NCBI RefSeq assembly: GCF_047301505.1
Contig: NZ_CP154840.1
Coordinates: forward strand, 3,596,001-3,660,000
DNA length: 64,000 nucleotides
Direction of reading: 5' to 3'
Origin: Lysinibacillus_B sp031181585
GTDB lineage: Bacteria > Bacillota > Bacilli > Bacillales_A > Planococcaceae
The translations under genes and the position numbers were made by a program. The notes beneath the pieces were generated by a model. It did not search any database, was not told the DNA's origin, and was given only the letters and a program-made list of their open reading frames with translations. Of this stretch, positions 62,047-64,000 are shown in pieces (the first letter of the stretch is position 1; each line of letters begins with the position of its first letter).

Positions 62047-63062
62047 TTATATGTTCCTCCTCGCCAATTATCTGTCAATTGTTATCCTTGATTGATATTA
62101 CTCATTATAGTAAGTTCCGAATTTATATACAACAAAAAATTTTATAAAAAATGATTATTTTTTCATAGACATGAATTTTTATAACATATTTCGCGTATAA
62201 TAATAGGTAAAGCAAATAAATATTCGTTTTGTCAGAATATATAGTTATCATCTGGAGCAGGAAACAAATAAGAAAATAGGCACAAAAAAAGCCGCCACTT
62301 CAAAAAGTGACGACCTATCTTTCAACCTGATTTATTTATTTCACAAATCTCGTTTTTAAATAATTTTGTAAAAATAGTTTAAGAAGAACGAATTTAGGAT
62401 AAAATGAATCGGTACAGGGTGTTCATTTTATCCTATTCATTCCTCTTCCACTTTGTCAGGCTGCTAAACTAACAAAGCGGAGCAGGTATTGCTATTGAAG
62501 ATTTATAATTGAAACAGTAAAATGGCGCCCTTTAGTTGGGCATAGTATAAAATAAGGCTATAGCTATCATATAACCTGCCTAAAGTATGACATGGTTCAT
62601 ACGAATAGGCCACTTTTTTGCTCTTTTGCCGCAACTAAATGCAACATTTATTAATCTACTAATAATCCACTTATATTTCAAGTGAATTCAATTCCCTATT
62701 TCATTTCTCCTTGAAAATGTGTCTATTTTTTGACAAACCTCAACTTAATACGTCCAAGAGCACATAAAAGATCTCCTTCCATATATCCTATTTCATAACT
62801 TTCTGTCAATAGCAGGAACATTTAACATAGTTTCTTTGATTAATCCACTCTTCATCTTCTTTGATCACAAGCCCATCAACCTTTGTTTCAGCTGACTTTT
62901 TTGAACATGGCCTCAATCTCGTCACTAGACCAGCTATTGTATTTTACTAAAAAAGCCCTCTGGCCAAGTATTACTTCTCTATAAAAGGAGACCAGCGAGC
63001 GAAGCAAAGAACAAAAGATAAGATGACTTGAAGACTGCTTCAAACCATCTTATTTCCACTAA
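62047..63062. other. decayed intergenic region with terminator hairpins
   Basis: About 1 kb without an intact gene. AGGATAAAATGAA/TTCATTTTATCCT (62396-62434) is a perfect 13-bp stem. Minus-strand scraps such as VDGLVIKEDEEWINQRNYVK near 62800-62900 look like gene debris. It must also contain the ABC operon promoter near its left end. Confidence 0.45.
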
Positions 63063-63140
63063 TTAGCGCGACGTATATCCTGCATCGGCATGAATAGTTG
63101 TCTCTGTAATAAATGAATGGGCTGACTCACTACTATTTTT
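63063..63140 (-). pseudogene. C-terminal fragment of a short-chain dehydrogenase
   Basis: The minus frame ends ESAHSFITETTIHADAGYTS plus R and a stop at 63063. It matches the C-terminus of SDR oxidoreductases (SFITG-x-IHVDGG). The body upstream is absent, replaced by integrase-derived sequence. Confidence 0.55.
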
Positions 63141-63144
63141 CAAA

Positions 63145-63450
63145 ATGAAATCTGCAGGACGCTTCCACTCTGCGCTTTATTCTCCCGCAAAAATAGAAAA
63201 ATATACTGCCTATAAAGAGGAAAATAAGGATGCTTTCTCGAAAACTGTGGAAGATGGTTTAATTTTCAAGTCAGTTGGGAAACTTAAAGTGGTGAGCCAT
63301 AATGCTGCTAACAAGCAATTACATTGTGGTATAAAAGAAGAATGCCACAGGCTGCCCTGTACGCATGCAAGTGTACTACTCCATGCGGGATTTAACATAC
63401 ACTATGTTTCGGAGCGTCTTGGCCGCGAATCCATCACATGTTTTGTGTGA
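63145..63450 (+). pseudogene. tyrosine integrase remnant beside tRNA-Arg
   Basis: The end of this frame, CTHASVLLHAGFNIHYVSER then LGRESITCFV, matches the C-terminal catalytic box of phage-type integrases (HTHASLLLEAG...LGHESI). The catalytic HxxR is lost (RLPCTH), LGH is LGR, and there is no Tyr region. It lies about 185 bp from tRNA-Arg, a usual integration target, so it is a relic of a past insertion. Confidence 0.65.
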
Positions 63451-63634
63451 AGGTGAAAACATCTTATATCATACAAGCAAAAAGAAGATGATGATGTGGA
63501 GTGTCGGTTCATTTTCTATCGTTTTTAACGATTTCCCGAACAAATATCTATAAATAAAAAAATCCTCTAAACATTGATATCTCAACATTTACAGGGGTTT
63601 TCAATCAAAATATGTAGTTTTTAAAAATAGTATT

Positions 63635-63709
63635 TGGCGCCCTCGGAGGGAATCGAACCCCCAGCGGAAGAACCGGAATCTTCAGTGTTATCCATTACAC
63701 CACGAGGAC
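63635..63709 (-). tRNA. tRNA-Arg (anticodon CCG)
   Basis: A 75-nt cloverleaf with encoded CCA: acceptor GTCCTCG/CGAGGGC, D arm GTGT...ACAC, anticodon arm GAAGA-TTCCGGT-TCTTC (CCG) and T arm with GGTTCGATTCC. It reads CGG codons. Confidence 0.95.
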
Positions 63710-63786
63710 AAATTAATTAACAATACCTAACCTATTATACAGATATCTAGTCCAAATTTCAATACCTAATCAGGCCGGAGTTTATA

Positions 63787-63803
63787 TTTGACCTTTCTTG
63801 ACT
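63787..63803 (+). promoter_or_regulatory. CtsR operator at clpP promoter
   Basis: Reverse strand AGTCAAGAAAGGTCAAA fits the CtsR heptad repeat (RGTCAAA-NAN-RGTCAAA, one mismatch). It overlaps the -35 box, so CtsR would repress clpP until heat or protein stress. Confidence 0.75.
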
Positions 63804-63817
63804 AATACGTGTATGAT
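63788..63817 (+). promoter_or_regulatory. clpP promoter
   Basis: TTGACC (63788-63793), 18-bp spacer, TATGAT (63812-63817), about 75 bp before the start codon. Confidence 0.65.
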
Positions 63818-63892
63818 AATGGTACAGCTGATAGGCACTTCCCTTTCAGCATTTAGTATTCGAATTTACCTTTTTAAAAGGAGGATATTTTT

Positions 63893-64000
63893 ATGAATTT
63901 AATTCCTACAGTTATTGAACAGACAAACCGTGGTGAACGTGCATATGACATTTATTCACGTCTCCTGAAAGACCGTATCATTTTATTAGGAAGCGGCATC
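63893..64000 (+). CDS. clpP: ATP-dependent Clp protease proteolytic subunit (5' part)
   Basis: The first 36 residues, beginning MNLIPTVIEQTNRGERAYDI and ending KDRIILLGSGI, are typical of ClpP1 of Bacilli. The gene runs off the window end. AGGAGG before ATG. ClpP degrades tmRNA-tagged and misfolded proteins with ClpX/ClpC partners. Confidence 0.95.
   Translation, partial: MNLIPTVIEQTNRGERAYDIYSRLLKDRIILLGSGI

Overview
The window is chromosomal DNA from a spore-forming, low-to-moderate-GC Gram-positive bacterium of the Bacillales. It most resembles the Lysinibacillus/Solibacillus group (Planococcaceae). Evidence: the cggR-gap-pgk-tpiA-gpmI-eno glycolytic cluster with a CggR-type operator, the secG-est-rnr-smpB cluster, a CotF-like spore coat protein, Bacillus-type Shine-Dalgarno sites with many TTG/GTG starts, and a CtsR-type operator before clpP. 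The genus is an inference.

Region 1 (1 to about 17.98 kb) is an AT-rich integrative element inserted at the 3' end of ssrA (tmRNA, 17987-18340, minus strand). Its right end carries a tyrosine integrase, a divergent XRE repressor/excisionase-like pair with an operator-promoter region, a DUF3987 replication helicase-like protein, iteron-like repeats and a replication-relaxation protein. The cargo looks like a defence/toxin-antitoxin island: (a) a two-gene operon of a Ser/Thr kinase-SF1 helicase fusion, translationally coupled to a winged-helix protein with a C-terminal HEPN-like R-x4-H motif; (b) a serine recombinase; (c) a stand-alone (p)ppGpp-synthetase-like protein; (d) an XRE, ImmA/IrrE protease and PIN-like three-gene unit; and gene fragments. 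The left end lies outside the window.

Region 2 (about 18.3-39.1 kb) is accessory DNA between ssrA and smpB, which are neighbours in Bacillus subtilis. It holds an ECF sigma/anti-sigma pair, a lipoprotein, and a compact operon (RpiR regulator, M20 hydrolase, GNAT, N-acylamino-acid racemase-like enzyme, then two tandem YkvI-type transporters) that fits a D- to L-amino-acid conversion route. It also holds an ankyrin/immunity-like pair, a polar amino-acid ABC transporter, and an AT-rich stretch (33.7-38.6 kb) of small orphan, immunity-like and broken genes.

Region 3 (39.2-64 kb) is mostly core genome: smpB, rnr, est, secG, an acidic repeat lipoprotein, a CorC/HlyC-family protein, a DUF4212 plus sodium:solute symporter pair, a candidate structured RNA, a NERD-domain protein, a 13-unit intergenic 21-nt repeat array, the glycolytic operon under CggR, glutaredoxin-like, TPM and LemA proteins, a coat protein and a second amino-acid ABC transporter. 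A decayed stretch next to tRNA-Arg(CCG) contains integrase and dehydrogenase fragments. The start of clpP closes the window.

The strongest candidate for a little-described system is the kinase-helicase/HEPN-like pair at 6501-11365. All calls come from reading the sequence; no database search was possible.
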